Below are positions 10,915 through 21,924 of a stretch of 64,000 bases of DNA, one piece after another (position 1 is the first letter of the stretch; every line of letters starts with the position of its first letter). The DNA lies in NCBI GenBank assembly GCA_026122225.1, contig JANEZZ010000802.1, positions 744,001 to 808,000 of the forward strand, written 5' to 3'. Under the pieces are notes generated by a model. That model saw nothing but the letters and a program-made list of their open reading frames with translations. It made no database searches and had not been told where the DNA came from. This DNA comes from Heloderma charlesbogerti (lineage: Eukaryota; Chordata; Lepidosauria; Squamata; Helodermatidae). Made by a program: the position numbers and the translations under genes.

Positions 10915-11588
10915 TAGGGGTGTACGAACCCCACTCACCCATCCGGTTGGGGCGTCTGCTGGCAGGGGGAAGGCGATCTGTCCCTCCCGCTGGAATTCTC
11001 CCAGGCCAGCTCCGCTCCGCAGCGAGTCTACGGAGCCGCCAGCTGGGCCTATCTGCAGCCGGACATCTGTCCGCTGCCGGTCTGTGGCCACAAATGGCAT
11101 CTGGCGTAGCCGATGCCATTTGCGTCCCTGCTTTAGCCGTGATAGGCTACATAAATCTTTACGTAGCCTATCACGGCAAAGAGCAGGGATGCAAATTGCG
11201 TCCGCTACGCCATTTGCATCCCTGCTGTAGTCGTGATAGGCTATGTAAATCTTTATGTAGCCTACCACGAAAAGAGTAGCGACTCAAATGGCATAGCGGA
11301 CGCCATTTGCATCCCTGCTCTTTGTCGTGATAGGCTATGTAAATCTATCAGGATAAAGCAGGGATGCAAATGGCATCCAGTACGCTGGACGCCATTTGCG
11401 TCCGCAGACCGGGGCAACGGACGGCAGTGGATGGACCTGGACCGGCTGGCGGCAGGTAGGGTCCATCCCGGGAAAATGTTGTGGGGTGACGTGGGGAGGT
11501 AGTCCATTCCGCCACAGACTCTGGGGAGCTGGATTCTAAAGAATCCGGCCTCATTGGAGTCCATGGCGGATTTCTCCGCCATCCCTTA
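10915..11588. mobile_element. 674-bp hAT-like element with exact TSD and internal hairpins
   Basis: Begins taggggtgtacgaa and ends ccgccatccctta. Flanking 8-bp repeats ctatatat at 10907-10914 and 11589-11596 are identical, as for hAT insertions. The interior is markedly GC-rich at both ends. At 11100-11410 it holds alternating inverted units: gccgtgataggctac (11136-11150) pairs perfectly with gtagcctatcacggc (11163-11177), and related arms recur at about 11234-11271 and 11327-11345, separated by 'gccatttgcatccctgct' blocks. The frames across it look incidental, not protein-coding. Confidence 0.75.
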
Positions 11589-11784
11589 CTATATATTACC
11601 TCCAGTATCAGAGGCACTATGCCTCTGTATAACAGTTGCTGGGGAACATGGGTGGGAAGGTGCTGTTACACTCATGTCCTGCTTGTGGGTTCCTGGTCGA
11701 TAGCTGGTTGGCCACTGTATGAACAGAATGCTGGACTAGATGGACCTTTGGTTTGATTCAGCAGGGCTTTTCTTATGGTCTTAC
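11589..11784 (+). mobile_element. CR1-type 3' tail
   Basis: 'attacctccagtatcagagg', 'gctggactagatggaccttt' and 'cagcagggcttttcttatgg' match the tail at 478-676. The hAT-like element at 10915-11588 landed at its left edge. Confidence 0.65.
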
Positions 11785-11809
11785 GACATCCTCACCTTCC
11801 GCACATAAC

Positions 11810-11842
11810 CATAATGCACATGATGGGGTCATGTGCATTATG
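11810..11842. repeat. Perfect 14-bp hairpin
   Basis: cataatgcacatga (11810-11823) and tcatgtgcattatg (11829-11842) are perfect inverted repeats with a 5-base loop. Function unknown. Confidence 0.7.
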
Positions 11843-11867
11843 CACATGACCTCATCTCTGAAGTATT

Positions 11868-12330
11868 ATTATTAATGTTACTATTTTTATTCTGCTTGTA
11901 CCCAACGAGTTCAGGGTGGCATATGTTGTCATCCCCCACACAGACATTTGATCCTCTCAGCACTTTATTTATTACATGTATATCCTCCAAGGATTGGAGG
12001 GTGGTGTACACGGTTCCCCCCAGCACCTTTTATCCTCATAATAACCCTGTGAGGTAGGTTAGCTTGAGAGAAGGAGAGTAACTGGCTCAAAGTGGTTAAA
12101 ACCTCTTTAGTTAATCCCGCTTTTCCCATACTTGGATCCCTACAGTTTCCAACATACTCATCAATTGGTGTGCTGGCTGGGGATGATGGGAGTTGTAGTC
12201 CAAACCCCATCTGAGGACCCAAGGTTGGGAAAGGCTGATATCCAATAAACTACAGTGACTGGCTAAGTGCCCCAGGGTCCCCCAGTGAGCAACATAGCAG
12301 TGGTGGGATTTGAACCTAAGTTTCAGTGGA
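11868..12330 (-). mobile_element. Two Sauria-type SINE pieces with a hAT-like fragment inside
   Basis: 11868-11960 and 11963-12330 both read as inverted SINE ('tgtatatcctccaaggattg', 'aataaccctgtgaggtaggt', then 'tggctaagtgcccc' and 'gtgggatttgaacctaag'). Between about 12143 and 12237 a family B hAT-like fragment ('gatgggagttgtagtccaaa' to 'gttgggaaaggctg') interrupts the second. Confidence 0.6.
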
Positions 12331-12713
12331 CCAAATCTTAGGAGCAGATGTTCTTATAAACTTCCAAAAAGAACCTGGCACAACTATCAGGAATTTCACA
12401 GGTACTAAAATCAGTCTTCCTCTGTGCATGGAACATATTGAAAGATTTCTTTTAGAAAAATTGGTCAACATTACCTAAGACATTGTTACATAAAGTATTC
12501 AGTTCGATAGCCATTGGAAAGAAAAGAGGGACTTGTACAGGGAGTGAATGAGATAAGTAGGCCGCAATAAGAAGGAAAATACAAAGCATCCAGTGTGCAG
12601 TGCCAGAATGCAAGAGCTTCAAAAGATCTGTGAATATGCCTGTACGGAAGATGATTCAGAGAGACCCAGGTCTCCAACTCTGCAATGGTCCTGTTGCAAA
12701 GTCTAGTGACAGT
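12331..12713. other. No feature recognised
   Basis: No repeat or gene recognised. Confidence 0.4.
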
Positions 12714-12721
12714 CCCTAGAA

Positions 12722-12837
12722 CAGCCTTTTCTTGAGCTGGTGCACTGCAGATTGCTGGACTACAACTCCCATGCTGACCAGGAATGATGGGAGTTGTAGT
12801 CCAACATATCTGCAAGGTGCCAGGTTGGGGAAGGTTG
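12722..12837. mobile_element. hAT-like palindromic MITE, family B, 7/8 TSD
   Basis: Near-palindrome with 'ggactacaactcccat' and 'atgggagttgtagtcc' as inner arms and CAGCCTT...aaGGTTG ends. Flanks ccctagaa (12714-12721) and ccctagag (12838-12845) match at 7 of 8 positions. Confidence 0.8.
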
Positions 12838-12845
12838 CCCTAGAG

Positions 12846-13482
12846 AGTCAGCAGAGATTGTCCTAGTCTGGGCCTGAGGCTGCCAAGCTGACATCTGCAC
12901 AGGGTGATAATAGCATAACCTGACAATTTAATTGCACGTTTGGCACTTGGCGGCACTCGGAGAGACTCTGAGGAGAACCCCCTGCTTTCCAGCTGGTCTT
13001 CCTGTCCATCAGGGTCATGTTGCAAGAAGCCGATGATGCTTCATTAAACTGTGCTTGTGCATAAAAGAGGAAGAAACGTTGCACCGGAAGGGCCAGGGGT
13101 TGGCAAGCACCCAGCAGCTGAATTCCTGAAGGATTCGTAGACCGGAGGATTGGAAGGAATGGCTGGTTTTAGTGCATGGATTTTAATGAAACAAGAAACC
13201 TTGATGCTCACTGACCACCACTTGCTATCAGCCCTCATCTTTACCATGGCAGTGTGTCGACGGGGAGGCCAAGGATGTGATGAGGGACACAAGTGGTGAT
13301 AGAGGATATGGAATAAGTGGATTCAGAGCCCATTTACATGCATGACCACCTGCAACCATTGCTGATTCTTGCTTGTCTTTTTTCTTTGATGCCCATATGC
13401 TCTTACTCGAATCCTGATAATCACAAATGGAGGTAACATTTAGATATGTCATGCCAGAAGGTCCTAAGTGTCAAATTTGTTG
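12846..13482. other. No feature recognised
   Basis: Unassigned sequence with no recognisable gene. Confidence 0.4.
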
Positions 13483-13490
13483 CCCTACAG

Positions 13491-13624
13491 CAGCCTTCCC
13501 CAAACCTGGTGTCCTCCAGATATTTTGGACTTCAACTCCCATCAGCCCCAGCCAGTGTGGCCAATGACCAGGAATGCTGGTTGTCATCCAAAACGTCTGG
13601 AGGGCACCAAGTTGGGGAAGGCTG
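13491..13624. mobile_element. hAT-like palindromic MITE, family B
   Basis: Ends cagccttccccaaacctggt and accaagttggggaaggctg. Flanks ccctacag (13483-13490) and ccagacag (13625-13632) match at 6 of 8 positions. Confidence 0.75.
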
Positions 13625-13649
13625 CCAGACAGTATTTCCTACCCACATA

Positions 13650-15266
13650 CAGTTCCTTGAGTCATCCCCCTTTGACTTTTCCACATTTTGTTGTGTTACA
13701 ACCTGGAATTAAAATGGATTTAATTTGCGTTTTTACCATTTGATTTGCACAACATACTTAACACTCTGAAGGTGCAAAATATTTTTTATCATGGCACAGA
13801 AGTTAATGAAACAAAAACAAACTGGCATTTGTTGGTTGCGTAAGTATTTACCCCTCTGAGTCAATACTGGGTAGAAGCACCTTTGGCAGCAATTAGAGCT
13901 GTGAGTCTTTCTGGGTAAGTCTCTACCAGCTTTGCGCATCTGGATCCTGCAGTTTTTGCCCATTCTTGGCAACATTGCTCAATCTTGGTAAGGTTGGATG
14001 GGAACCATTGGTGAACAGCACTTTTCAAGTCTTGCCACAGATTCTCAATTGGATTGAGGTCTGGGCTTTGACTGGGCCATTCTAAGACAGTCAGGTTCTT
14101 GTTTTTAAACCACTTCAGTGTAACTTGGGCTGTGTGGTCATTGTCATTGTCCTGCTGGAAGGTGAACCTCCGCCTCAGTCCCAGGTCCCTTGCAGACTGA
14201 AACAGGTTTTCCTCTAGAATTGCCCTGTATTTGGCTCCATCCATCTTGCCCTCAATCCTGACCAGTTTCCCAGCCCCTGCTGATGAAAAGCATCCCCACA
14301 ACATGATGCTGCCACCACCATGCTTCACCGTGGGGATGGTGTTCTCAGGACGATGAGCACTGTTGTCTTTGTGCCACACATAGCATTTTGTCCCAACAGT
14401 TCAATTTTGGTCTCATCAGACCAGAGAACCTTTTTCAACATGTTTGCTGTGTCTGCCACATACCTTTTGGCAAAATCCAGATAGGATTTTGGGGATATGG
14501 TGTTTTGTTTTTTTCCAGCAATGGCTTTCTTTTCACCACTCTTCCATAAAGCCCAGCTGTGTGGAGCTTTTGGGTGATAGTTGTCCCATGGATGGTTTCT
14601 CCCATCTCAACTGTAGATCTCTCCAGCTCTTTCAGAGTTACCATTGGCCTCTTGGATACTTCTCTGACTAGTGCCCTCTTTACCCGGTCACTGAGTTTTG
14701 GTGGACGGCCTTGTCTAGGCAGAGTCACAGTTGTGCCATATTCTTTCCATTTTGTAATAATGGATTTAAGTGTGCTCCAGGGGGTGTTCATAGTTTGGGA
14801 TATTTTTTTATAATCCAACCTTGGTTGGTGCTTCTCCAGAACTTTATCCTGGACTTGTTTTGATAGCTCCTTGGTCTTCATGATGCTGTTTGTTGAGATA
14901 TACTCTCCCTGAAACTTTGGGGTCTTCCAGAAACAGATGTATTTGATCTGAGATCATGTGATACTTGAATTGCACACAGGTGGACTCCATTCAACTGTGT
15001 GACTTCTGAAGGCAGTTGGTTGCACCAGAGCTTATTTAGGGGTGTCACAGCAAAGGGGGTGAATATTTATGCAGTCCAGACTTTTCAGGTTTTTATTTGT
15101 AAATTATTTTGTAAAATATGTAGATCCCCCCCCCCTCCTTGAAATTATGGACTATTGTGTGTAGATCAGTGACAAAAAATCCTAATAAAATCCATTTTAA
15201 TTCCAGGCTGTAACTCAACAAAATGTGGAAAGGTCAAAGGGGGGTGAATACTTATGCAAGGCACTG
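13650..15266 (-). mobile_element. Tc1-like DNA transposon, near full length
   Basis: The ends cagttccttgagtca (13650) and tgcaaggcactg (15266) are inverted repeats, flanked by TA at 13648-13649 and 15267-15268 as Tc1/mariner requires. Terminal similarity extends inward at least 90 bp ('cctggaattaaaatggattt' left, 'aaatccattttaattccagg' right). The 1.6-kb length is normal for the family. A decayed transposase lies between on the minus strand. Confidence 0.92.
13861..14881 (-). pseudogene. Tc1-like transposase, frame-broken
   Basis: A transposase would bind the terminal repeats and move the element by cut and paste. The N-terminal frame (14881-14435, start MKTKELSKQVQDKV) carries the helix-turn-helix DNA-binding region and the basic linker (LPRQGRPPKLSD). 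The C-terminal frame (14379-13861) carries the second catalytic Asp in FQQDNDNDHTA and the Glu in LNPIENLWQDLK. The first Asp lies in WSDETK at about 14424-14407, between the two frames, so all three residues of the DDE triad survive at DNA level. At least one frameshift lies near 14370-14440, so no single product is possible. Length is close to the usual 340 residues. Confidence 0.88.
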
Positions 15267-15268
15267 TA

Positions 15269-16800
15269 CGTTTGGGTTGAAGGTGTGTGTATATTCTTAA
15301 TCTAGAAGGAGCACTTGACTGTCAGAAACCAGAGAGAGGTGCACATGGGTTCTTAGAGGGCAGCTAACCAAACCACAATGGTTTGTACAAGGCCCTTTCT
15401 ACAGTATATCTTGACTGGATGAATAGGAAAGCAGAAGAAGGTGAACAGAGTTGAGCAGAGACAGGAAGAGGCTCTTGCAACCTCCATGAGAAAGACAGAC
15501 ATGTCACAGCCTTTTGTTATGAAAAGGGTGGGGTTATAATCATGATATGGTACATGATGCCACTCATGTGGTCACCTGTGTGATAAGGTGTCACCTGGTG
15601 ATCAAGCCACAGAATAAAACCAGGCTCCTTGGTTTTTTTCTATTTTTTTCTGATATTTTACCCCATAGATTCTTCTGAATAGGGATCCCAGGTTTGTTTG
15701 TTTTTTTTAATCTCCTGGCAGGGGGCAAAAATACGGCACTGAACCTTGATGCATTCTTGCAGCCTTTTACATACTTTCTTTTCCACACAAATCTTTAAAA
15801 TTTAGCACACGTTGTGCAAAGAAGAGTATGTGTGTGTGTGTGTGTGTTGTTTGTTCAAGATACAGTCACTCCCATCCAGTGTGGAAATTAACATGTAGAA
15901 GCAGTTCTGCTAGGTTGTGTCTCATACATGCAAAGAGATGCTGCCTGCATGTGGGGTAGAACCCCCCCCCCCAACTTCCAAAAGTTAGGGCTTTAGCACC
16001 CAGTGATCCATGGAGGATCAGGTCTGTATGTGCGACCCTGCAAAGCAGTTGGTCAGCGTAGTCCACTTCCCCAACGCCAATTGCAGCACTGATCAAAGCT
16101 GACAGACCTGACCATCTGCTTGGCAGGTGCATGCATGCCATGCGCACAGATCCACACGTGCCACAAGATGCACACACAGCGCACAGATGAACAGCCATGC
16201 AAGGATGTGTGGATCAGAGCCAATGGCAATACTCTCTGCTGTGTTGACAGGTCAGGAGAGTTGCCAACGCTCCATGAAAGCAATCTATGACTCCCTCCCT
16301 CCCACAGGGCAGCCTAGCTGCTCTCTCTCTCTCTTTGAAAACACATACAAAGTGGCATTTGTGATAACCCATGAGAAGAAGGCACCATCGTTTCATTGTG
16401 CCTGGTTTGAAAAACAAAAGGAATTTGAATTTATTTGTTTGCGGTAATTGACCATTACATCATATATGCCCACGTTGTGTGGATGCCCTGATTGTCAGGA
16501 ACAAGAACTTTAAAAGTAGAATTATTGTGGCTACATTGCAAGGGCCCCCAGAATGCACCACCTCCTTTTAATTGCTCAGTGGTGCCAAGAAGTTCTGTGG
16601 CAAAATCAGAAAGGAAGGAACAACTTGCTTTACCTCTCCCCCTGCTTCCTTTCCTCCCAAATATGTAAACTTGAAAAGAGCTTTATTCTTCCTAAATGAT
16701 CATTCAATTGCCTGCAGACCATATCTTTGGGTAGATTTATTGCTTGCTCTTGGGGGGGGGGGAGAAATCCCCCTAAACAAATGCATTTTGCATATTAACG
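15269..16800. other. No gene; (GT)n microsatellite at 15828-15848
   Basis: Unassigned DNA. A short GT run and C or G homopolymers (15961-15972, 16753-16762) are the only clear features. Open frames up to 110 codons show no domain. Confidence 0.45.
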
Positions 16801-17625
16801 TGTAACTCTTGTTCCTGTCTGCTCAGTTTGGAAAATGGTTTGAATGCTTTTATAAAGAAAAAAATGGCTAATAAAATTGGCTGCAGCACCATTGCTTTGC
16901 AATTCTTATGAACGGCAAAGTGCTACTTACAGTCATTGATGTTAAAAGCTATTTCTAAATTACGGTGCCATTTATTATCTCTAGCGTCCAAAGTAAGTTT
17001 AAATGATGCTGATAATTCATGTTTTACCAAATTTCCTTTTCCCCCCGAGGGTACCTCTGATTAACTTATGCACATTTAAGCGCTTTTTAAATTCTTCTTT
17101 TATTGCCATTATGCTCTGAGAATCTCAGCGATTCTCAAAAATGGGTAATAAACTTGAGATAAAATGCTATAGTTTTAGATCAATGCTGACATATTGCCCG
17201 GGTGATTTCTTCAGAGCTAAAGTGATGATGCTTCATATTTACAGAATATATACTGGGTTATTACTGCAGGATTACCATTTTGTTCTAAGATGAAATGAGT
17301 AATTTACCAATTTATTAAACAGTTACATTTAAGTATTGCTTAGGACATTACTACACCAATCTGTTTACTTAGCATGAGGAGTTATCATTTAAAAAAAACC
17401 CGTTTACTTAGGTAAAATTTGTAATCATCATGCCCTCCATTAGGAGACTGATTTTTCTGCAAGCCTAATTGCCTGGAAATGAGTTTTTTCTTATTTACTG
17501 TGCTAAATTCTGCTAAGCCAGCTAAAAATGTCACCCTAGCATGAAGTGCTGCAAAAATTAATAATACATACAGAAGGCAGTTTTAATTAGTATAATACCA
17601 AGCGTTAATAAAAGATTTATAGGAT
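16801..17625. promoter_or_regulatory. Candidate conserved non-coding element
   Basis: About 825 bases, AT-rich, without any recognised transposon, microsatellite or open frame, in a window that is otherwise dense with repeats. It has many homeodomain-type cores (cctaattgcc, ttttaattag, tctgattaactt, ccatttattatc). This composition is typical of developmental enhancers in gene deserts. The call is inferred from sequence texture only; cross-species alignment would decide it. Confidence 0.35.
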
Positions 17626-17634
17626 TAAGCCTGT

Positions 17635-17942
17635 TATCCTATGCACATTTACTTGGAGTAAGCCATGTTGACTTCTGTGGGACTTACTTCCAAGTAAGCC
17701 TGTACAGGTTCATGCTGTGAGTCTACAGTCCTATGTACATTTGGGAAGACATTGAACTTAATGGTACTTACTTCTGAGTAAATGTAGTTTTGTTTGGACT
17801 GCACAAGATACACTTAGGCTCCAATCCTATACCCACTTACCTGGGAGTAAGCGCCATAGGACTCAATGGGACATGCAGGTCTATGTGTCCCATTGAGTTC
17901 AATGGGGCTCATCCCAGGTAAGTGGGCATAGGATTGCAGACT
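17635..17942. repeat. Cluster of 'gcaatccta' palindromic elements
   Basis: Three adjacent related units (about 17635-17722, 17725-17805, 17818-17942) carry 'acttacttctgagtaa' or 'cacttacctgggagtaag' blocks. The last is a clear near-palindrome: 'ccaatcctatacccacttac' at 17822 pairs with 'gtaagtgggcataggattg' at 17919, around a 'gggacatgcaggtctatgtg' centre. A TTA/TAA flank is compatible with PIF/Harbinger MITEs. Confidence 0.6.
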
Positions 17943-18304
17943 AAGACAACCAGAAGAATTTGAACTGCACCATGAGCAGCTTCCTGGGCATATTTTGGAC
18001 TGGCCTAGTTAGTTGCCAACTTTTGAACTGGGCAATGGTGTGATCTCTGAGAATTAGCAGGTGAAAATACATGTGTGCAGATGTTCCCACATACTCATGG
18101 CAGCAGCAGGGGAGGAGAGCATGCCTGCTGGCCATGCTGCCGCACCCATTGGCCATATCCCTGGTAGTCACACATTTGGCATTAATGGTGGGGGGGAGTT
18201 CTATGTTGTGTACAGTGACAGTCCTATGCACATAGGGTTCTTTCTCGTTAACACTGAATGTGTGTGGCAACCAGAGGGGCAGATCTACTGGGTTCAGTCC
18301 CTGG

Positions 18305-18535
18305 CAGTGCAGCGGGATAATTTTAGACCCTGGATTTAATGGTCTCGGGGGTGGGGGTTAGACACCCTTGTTCATGCCCATCCAGGTGTCATCTGACTGC
18401 AAAATGTTTTTTTTAAAATAAGAAGAAAGGATTCTGCTGTAAGCAGTGCCATTTTGCTTTTGGCCCTGACCACCACTGGAACACAGCTTTTCCAAAATTG
18501 CATTCTGAAAGAGGCTCAAGGCCCCTGCTGTAGAA
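18305..18535. repeat. Degraded hAT-like fragments (families D and A)
   Basis: 'cagtgcagcgggataatttt' at 18307 resembles the family D end at 19093. 18410-18535 ('ccaccactggaacacagct', 'tctgaaagaggctcaagg') resembles the right half of family A. Both are partial. Confidence 0.35.
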
Positions 18536-18539
18536 TGAT

Positions 18540-19084
18540 GTTCCACTCATACAGTGTGGCAATCACAGTGCGCTCTCTCTTCCTATTTGGGGGGGGGGGG
18601 TGTTAGTGACACATAGGGATGGGCTGTCAGACCAGTTACAGAAAAGCCAGGGATACAGCATGCATCCATCTATACCCCCCAGATATGTGGAAAGTGAGAG
18701 CCAAAGTCTTATTCTGTGAGGAGCTGAGGTTGGTAATGAAAAGCACTGACTTGACAGGAAATACCTGCAAGGCCATTTTGCTGGGAGCAGCCCCGATGAA
18801 ATGTTCGGAAAAATTTTGTCTGCAGGATTGGATGCACGAAAGCAGCACGATCGTATTCCAACTGGCGCATTTAGACAGCCTGAATCTAACCGCTGTGCCA
18901 TCCTACAGAATCGATGAGGCTTTCAGCACGACAGCATCAGTTGTAGAACTTGGACAGTCATCATGAGAGGCATTTTTCAGTCCAGGAAAGGTGTAAGATC
19001 ATGATGGGAAGCAAACTATGCCATATGATGGAAAGCAACAATGTAATTGCCCCAGGATAAGCTCTTAAAAAAGAAGCAAGATGG
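18540..19084. other. No feature recognised
   Basis: Unassigned; poly-G run at 18590-18600. Confidence 0.4.
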
Positions 19085-19092
19085 CCTCTACT

Positions 19093-19509
19093 CAGTGGTG
19101 CAGCTAGGTAATTTTAGGCCCTGTACTTAATGGTCTTATGGGCCCCTCCCTTTAGATGGTCACGTGTATTACTTCAGTCACAAACCATACATCTAACATT
19201 TCTCTCCCCGTCACCTGTTCCATGCTTTACATCTGTTTCTACATTCCTGATAAATTAGAACAACAACAGCACTGCTTGCCATCTCTGACAAACAACAACA
19301 ACAACTTGGTCAGGTGCAGTCTTGTATTTTAGGCTCACTTAAATCATAACACCAACATGACTACAGGAATACAATGGAGTTTGCTTCTGCTGTCCCGATG
19401 CCCTCCTCACCTGCCTCTCTCTGGGAAGTAATATTGAGGGGGGGGGGTGTCCTCTGAGCTGCGAGGCCCTGGACATCAGCCCCAAGGTCCAGTCCTAGCT
19501 ACACCACTG
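19093..19509. mobile_element. hAT-like MITE, family D, exact 8-bp TSD
   Basis: Ends cagtggtgcagctagg and cctagctacaccactg are near-perfect inverted repeats. Flanking cctctact at 19085-19092 and 19510-19517 is identical. The 417-bp interior is non-coding. A second copy lies at 41885-42410. Confidence 0.85.
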
Positions 19510-19672
19510 CCTCTACTGCAGAAAGTTGCAATTGTCTCCACGAAAGATGACATTATACAAATGATGGTAACCTCAACTTTAACTGCAGTTGTTTGCAGCT
19601 CCTCTATTTGGTGAGAAGATTATGCAGTCAGAGCTTGGGAAATGAATGCAATTACATCTTTCCCCCCTATGC

Positions 19673-19810
19673 CAGGGATGGGTAACCTGTGGCCCTCCAG
19701 ATGTTGCTGGACTACAACTCCCAACACTCCTGACCATTGGCCATGCTGGCTAGGGTGGATGGAAATTGGAGTCCAACAACATCTGTAGAATACAGGTTCC
19801 CTTCTCCATG
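19673..19810. mobile_element. hAT-like palindromic MITE, family B variant
   Basis: Ends cagggatgggtaacctgtgg and ggttcccttctccatg. Inner 'ctggactacaactccca' and 'ggaaattggagtccaac' arms pair imperfectly. Flanks ccctatgc (19665-19672) and ccctacac (19811-19818) match at 6 of 8 positions. Confidence 0.75.
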
Positions 19811-20192
19811 CCCTACACCATATATTTTCAGCCAGTATTATAATTTTGTTGATGGTGGTTAAGGAAACTCATTATTTTTAAATGTTTGTGACTGGCCATA
19901 TTATTAGCCCAGTGCATATTTGAATGTAGGCGTGATTACATTGGAGAGCTTCTGTGAAATGAAAAGCATGGTGTGATCCACAAACCCCACCTTACTTACT
20001 GAATTCTAATGGTAGTTCACTCCATTCAGATTGGCCTATCAAGAATTCTCATCAACTCAAGCTGCTTTTAGATCAAAAAACTTTTTTTTAACAAATCAGA
20101 TGCCCTGACATCCACAAGCCTCATGGTGAATGTGTCGATCCTCTCTAGTCCAAACAGTAGAGATTTGCAACCTTGGGAACTAGGGATATGCA

Positions 20193-20193
<1 letters not shown>

Positions 20194-20243
<50 letters not shown>
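20194..20243. repeat. (TA)n microsatellite
   Basis: Nearly pure TA dinucleotide run of about 50 bases with one TTTA interruption. Confidence 0.95.
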
Positions 20244-20244
<1 letters not shown>

Positions 20245-20386
20245 TAATTTCATCATTCCATTTGTTTTCGTCATGCAGACCCTCATTCATTTCATTATTT
20301 ATTCATATGATCGGCATCCATTTTTTTCATTCATTCATTCCACAGTCATTCATTTTGTTACTTGCATTTGTGTGCTTTTAAAAAAC

Positions 20387-20418
20387 TGTGTGTGTGTGTG
20401 TTGCTGCTGCTGCTGCTG
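20387..20418. repeat. (GT)n-(TGC)n compound microsatellite
   Basis: 'tgtgtgtgtgtg' followed by repeated tgc. Confidence 0.85.
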
Positions 20419-20517
20419 CCTTCTGCAGGCCAGGTGTCATAGTTTACAGAGAAGAGACCTCTGTTTTGGAAAGCTGGCAGAGTCCTCTGATGGGTTGTCC
20501 AGTCCATGTTTGGTTGA

Positions 20518-20832
20518 AAGGTAAAGAACCATCAGAAGGGGAGAGCTGGGCCTTGAAGTTGCCTATCCTGGACAGCAGACTGAGTAGACACACAAGTTCA
20601 CTTCCCACTATAGTGAGCTATATTGTATTTCTATTTAACTTACAGTTATTATTTCTAAATTTGCACCTATGCATATAAATGTACATCATCATCATCATCA
20701 TCTTTATAATAAATAAATACATTTCTAATCCACCTAATAACAAATGTTCTCTGTGTAATGTACACATGCAAATTGGTGTCCTCTTTTTTGGTGACACATT
20801 TCTTCTCTTTTGGCAATGCGTAAATGGCCACC
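20518..20832 (-). mobile_element. 'ggccacttatgcat' inverted-repeat element (family E), diverged copy
   Basis: 'aaagaaccatcagaagggga', 'ccttgaagttgcc' and, at the right end, 'tcctcttttttggtgacac' and 'gcgtaaatggccacc' match in reverse the element at 47890-48213. An ATC microsatellite (20686-20701) has expanded inside. Confidence 0.5.
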
Positions 20833-21924
20833 TTGTTCTGCAGCCACTCTGTTATTTACTCACAATGCCCAGAACATCTCCAGGGTATTGGGGGGCGGGG
20901 GGAATGGCAGCCCCTGCTGGCTACCAGGAGCAGCCAAAGAAATGAGTTCCACGGCCACTCCAACGTAAGTCCCCAGCCCCAGCCCTGAATGGCACAAACA
21001 GGCATGGATGGGGGTCCCGTTCATATCCAGTTATACCTCTGTGTATGTCATTCAGAAGGACTGAAAATTGAACTGAATGCCTGGAGGGACAGAGTGAAAG
21101 GTTAAGAATAGTGGGGTGGGGGTGAGAGAGTTCAGCACCCCACTACCCAAGTGGCCCTTTGGCCATTTAAGTTACATCTCAACCCCACTTTACCCCTGTC
21201 ACATGTACTTTGGGTCCGAGTTGTTTTGAATTTGTTGTCTGCCCTGATTTGATGGCATGGACGTCTCTTGTGCTAGTTTTACTTCTCTTCTGATTTGTGC
21301 TAACAAGATGAGTGAAAAATACTTCTTGGGTTTGCCTCCATTTTGATAGAGATTTTATTGTTTTCTGCAGATAGTAAATAATGGATAGAAAAGCCTCTCT
21401 CCATAATTAAAATGGATGCCCCTTCCCTGACACAGCTGATAGCTCTCCCAGTAACAAGAAGCCTAAGACACATGTAAAGCCAGCATTGCCTGCAGTTTAT
21501 CTTTGGATAAGCTGTGGTGCTGCATACAGATTGGTGGTGGCATAAGCACACATAATAAAATTTAAGATAGCTGAGTCCACAGAATAGGCCAAGTTTGTAT
21601 TCCTTATGACTTATTATAACAATTCTTAGTTTTCATATTGAATGGGGCCTCTGCACCTTTAATAGTTGTACAGAAGTAATGGGAGCCTCAGAAGGGGCAG
21701 CTTGTCATGTCTCTGTGGTACTGGGGAGGGAACAGATGTATCTGCTGATTCCCCAGAGCAGCGAGTTAAGTCAGGTGAACCTCAAAAGATGTTGAAAAAA
21801 ATCCCCTCTGTTTATGGAAGTGCTCCAGGAAGTTTGCTATGCCTGGTGTGTTTTGGGTCAAAGCTAATGCCTCGTCAGAAGCAAGAGTACAGCGTAGTGG
21901 CTAAGATAATCTTTCAGATCACCA
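20833..21924. other. No feature recognised
   Basis: Unassigned sequence without recognisable gene. Confidence 0.4.

Noticed and set aside
11100..11410. Coding sequence suggested by long frames on both strands
   Set aside because: Frames are open on both strands because the region is made of inverted repeats, so they carry no coding evidence.
20194..20243. Replication origin or matrix-attachment site at the TA tract
   Set aside because: A plain TA microsatellite explains it, and nothing else supports such a function.
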